From Typhlomys cinereus (lineage: Eukaryota > Chordata > Mammalia > Rodentia > Platacanthomyidae), in assembly GCA_023101885.1 (NCBI GenBank), contig JALPQD010000006.1, positions 14,369,585-14,433,584 on the forward strand: a stretch of 64,000 nt of DNA, given 5' to 3'. Of this stretch, positions 61,568 through 64,000 are shown in pieces. Made by a program: the position numbers and the translations under genes. The notes beneath the pieces are model-generated. The model was not told the DNA's origin. It saw only the letters and a list, made by a program, of their open reading frames with translations, and did no database searches. Within the stretch, counting starts at the first letter, position 1. Every line of letters begins with the position of its first letter.

Positions 61568-62574
61568 TTTTTTTTTTTATTTCCACTCATACAAATGTAA
61601 CGGGTACACCGGTTCCCCCTCCCTCCAACCCCCTATCCCCCTGTGCCCCCCTCCCCTCCCCCTTCTCTCCTCATCCCCCAGTGCTTCCCCCTCCCATCCC
61701 CGGAGCATCCTTTAATGTGCATGCCAAACTTTCCTCTGGGTCCTCCTCTCCAATGAGGTGCAAGGACCCAGTAGCATTTCCCAGAACCCTTTCCTGTGTT
61801 CCCTGTTAAGCATAGGAACACTACTGTGGCTGTCAATCCCTTGCCTCCAAGGATCCTAGTGCCTTTAGCAGATGCTAGACTTTGTGAGGTCAGTAGTGTG
61901 TTGGACATTGCACAGGGCATGTAAAGTCCAAATATGATTGCTTCGGCCCTAAGTTGTGTGGAGTATCTTGCATATCATTGCTCCTCCCATCCTTGTGCTC
62001 TTACAATCTTACCGCTCTCTCTTCCGCAAATTTCCCTGAGCTTCAGGATGGGGAGAAATTAGGCCGGCCTAGTTCCAAGTGATCGATATAGAGTCTCTGA
62101 TGTTCTGGATTATGGTTTGTTGATTTTTTTTCAGTTTTGCTGCTCCCACAATGCCCTTGATGGATGTCACCCCCTGGCCAGAGATAAAAACCTGTTAAAT
62201 TAGAGTCTTGTTATAAGAGTATATTCAAAGGTAGATGGAATAAAAGTAGGAAACCACAGTGAGGGAGGGGTCAATCACTTATCTGCGAAATGGTTACTTT
62301 CTATCTGCCAGACTATATGCCCTCCTCTTCTGGTAAGATCATACCCAATGAGTTGTAAGTGATCAGGAAGGAAAGTCTGTGAACTTAACCAGATGTCTCA
62401 TTACTTACTTGCAGTCCTTGATGGTGGCCTATTTTCTCTGCTGGAACATGGTCCCCTCTCTCGTTACTGGTGTGGCCCTCCTTCCCCATCCCTCCTGTTC
62501 ATAATCTTAGCAATTACTGTAGTTATTACAGAGATTTATTTATCTTTGAGTGTCTCTAAGTGGGTTTCATACTA

Positions 62575-64000
62575 GGAGCCACCTATTAGGGAATACATAC
62601 GGTGGTTAATTTTCTGTATCTGGAATACTTCACTCAATATAATTGTTTCTAATCCCATCCATTCCTGGCAAATTCCATTAATTCATCATTTTTGATGGCT
62701 GAGTAGTACTCCATTGTATAGATGTGCCACATTTTCCTTTTCCACTCGTCAACTGTTGGACATTTGGGTTGATTGCATGATTTTGCTATTGTAAACAGTA
62801 CTGCTATGAGCATGGTTGTGCTTGTGCTGTTGAGGTGAATTTTTGCTGTATGGGGGGTTATTCCCAAAAGTGGAATAGCAGGGTCATATGGCATTTCCTG
62901 CATTCCCACCAGCAATGTAGGAGAGTTCCTCTCTCTCCATATCCTCTCCAGCATTTGTTGTTGTTTGTATTGTGTATTTTTGCCATCCTAACTGGGGTGA
63001 GATGATATCTCAGGGAAGTTTTGATTTGCATTTCCCTGATGGCTGAGGATGTGGAGCATTTTTAAAAATTTTTTAAAATTATTTATTATTTATTCAATTG
63101 TGGGTATATGCGTGTGTGTGCATGTGTGTATGTATGTGTGTGTAGAACCACGGACGAATTCGGGAACCACCATGGACCGCCTCCACCTCCTTCTTGTTTA
63201 CTCTGCCCTGGGATTCACAGGCTTTACCCTACCAGGACCAGAAATGCAGGCCGCTCCCACCTCTGCCTGGCATCTATACATGGGGTCTAGGATCAGAACT
63301 CAGGACCTTCCACCTGCAAGGCAGAGGCTTAACCCCTGAGCCACCTCTCCAGCCCCGAGGTGGAGCATTTTTTAAGATATTTGTTAGACATTTTAATTTC
63401 ATCACTGGCAAAGTTTCTTTTAAGTTCCAGGGCCCATTTTTTAATTGGACCATTTGTTTTCTTAGTGTTTAGTTTTCTAAGTTCTTTGTGCACTCTGGAT
63501 AATAGAGCTCTATCAAATATGTGGTTAGTGAAGATTTTCTCCCATTCTGTGGGTTGAGCTGGTGTTACAACCTCTTTATCTGAACAGAAGCTCTTTAATT
63601 TCACCAGATCCCAACTGTTGAGAGTTGGTAGCAGTGACTAGGCTATTGGATGTCTGTTTAGGAACTGTTGGCCTAGCCCAATCAGCTTGAGGGAGTTCCC
63701 TACCCTTTCAACTATGGTTTTTATAGTCTCTGGCCTTATATCAAGATCCTTGATCCATTTGGAATTAAGTCTTGTACATGGTGACAAGTACGAGTCCAGT
63801 TTTAATCTTCTGCATGTGGAGATCCAGTTTTGCCAGCACCATTTCTTGAAAATACTGTTCTTTTTCCATTGGATTTTTTGGGCCCCTTTGTCAAATATCA
63901 AATGGCTGTAATTTTGTGGGCTTATATCTGGGTCTTCAACCCTTATCCATTGATTTGTGTGTCTATTTTGGAGCCAGTACCAGGCTGTTTTTATAACTAT
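62575..64000 (-). pseudogene. L1 ORF2 fragment, multiply broken, partial
   Basis: Recognisable ORF2p C-terminal half: [40 protein letters not shown] and [16 protein letters not shown]. The ORF2 is broken by a SINE (63064-63359), by frame changes, and by loss of about 60 bp near 62898, which removes the region encoding part of the C-terminal cysteine-rich area boundary (the CWW to LKKLKIE stretch). It is non-functional. Confidence 0.9.
63064..63359 (-). mobile_element. tRNA-derived B2-like SINE, young subfamily, nested in L1
   Basis: Complement of the SINE at 231 and 24264: TTATTTATTCAATTGTGGGT tail, GGTAGGG body region and CTTAACCCCTGAGCCACCTC head. The L1 sequence GTGGAGCATTTTT is duplicated at 63051-63063 and 63360-63372. 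The SINE therefore inserted after the L1. Confidence 0.96.

Larger units (their letters stand above)
61568..64000 (-). mobile_element. L1, 3' part, running off the window; interrupted by a SINE
   Basis: Begins with a T-rich tail and parallels the full-length L1 from its 3' UTR into ORF2. It is more diverged than that element and carries a deletion of roughly 60 bp near 62898. A SINE is inserted at 63064-63359. The 5' end is outside the window. Confidence 0.93.

Noticed and set aside
22930..64000. LSAMP exons, expected next to GAP43 by synteny
   Set aside because: No sequence resembling its Ig-domain exons or a host terminal exon was recognised; the gene probably lies beyond the window.

Overview
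This 64 kb window is rodent nuclear DNA. The only host protein-coding sequence I can identify is the last exon of GAP43 (neuromodulin), on the + strand at 20251-20339, followed by its 3' UTR to about 20928. The rest is intron, intergenic DNA and transposable elements. Rodent origin follows from B1, B3/B2-type, B4-type and ID-type SINEs together with rodent-style L1 elements. The commonest SINE is tRNA-derived and B2-like at its 5' end, but its body does not match the mouse B2 I know. The species is therefore probably a mouse-related rodent other than Mus or Rattus; I cannot name it.

Layout. Positions 1-20250 are the 3' part of the last GAP43 intron: AT-rich, with scattered SINEs, MIRs, an old L1 3' end, an MLT1-like LTR, microsatellites and one GC-rich island near 11.3 kb. 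The intron ends in a textbook acceptor: a perfect TACTAAC branch motif, a pyrimidine tract and CAG. Downstream of GAP43 I see no further host gene. By known mammalian synteny the next gene should be LSAMP in convergent orientation, but none of it is visible here. This intergenic part holds truncated young L1 3' ends (21.6 kb, 28.7 kb), a processed C9orf85 pseudogene (34.5-35.0 kb), one full-length L1 on the - strand (36568-42937) with a 16-bp target-site duplication and both ORFs recognisable but broken, older L1 (43.4-45.1 kb), L2, MIR and MaLR relics, and a second L1 (61.6 kb to the window end) with a SINE nested in it.

Nothing here looks like a new gene system. The observations most worth checking are: a 50-bp inverted duplication flanking an L1 fragment (16100-16149 and 17503-17552); the apparently lineage-specific SINE family with young and old subfamilies; the 5' UTR monomers of the nearly intact L1; the GC-rich intronic island inside GAP43; and several composite microsatellites grown from SINE tails.
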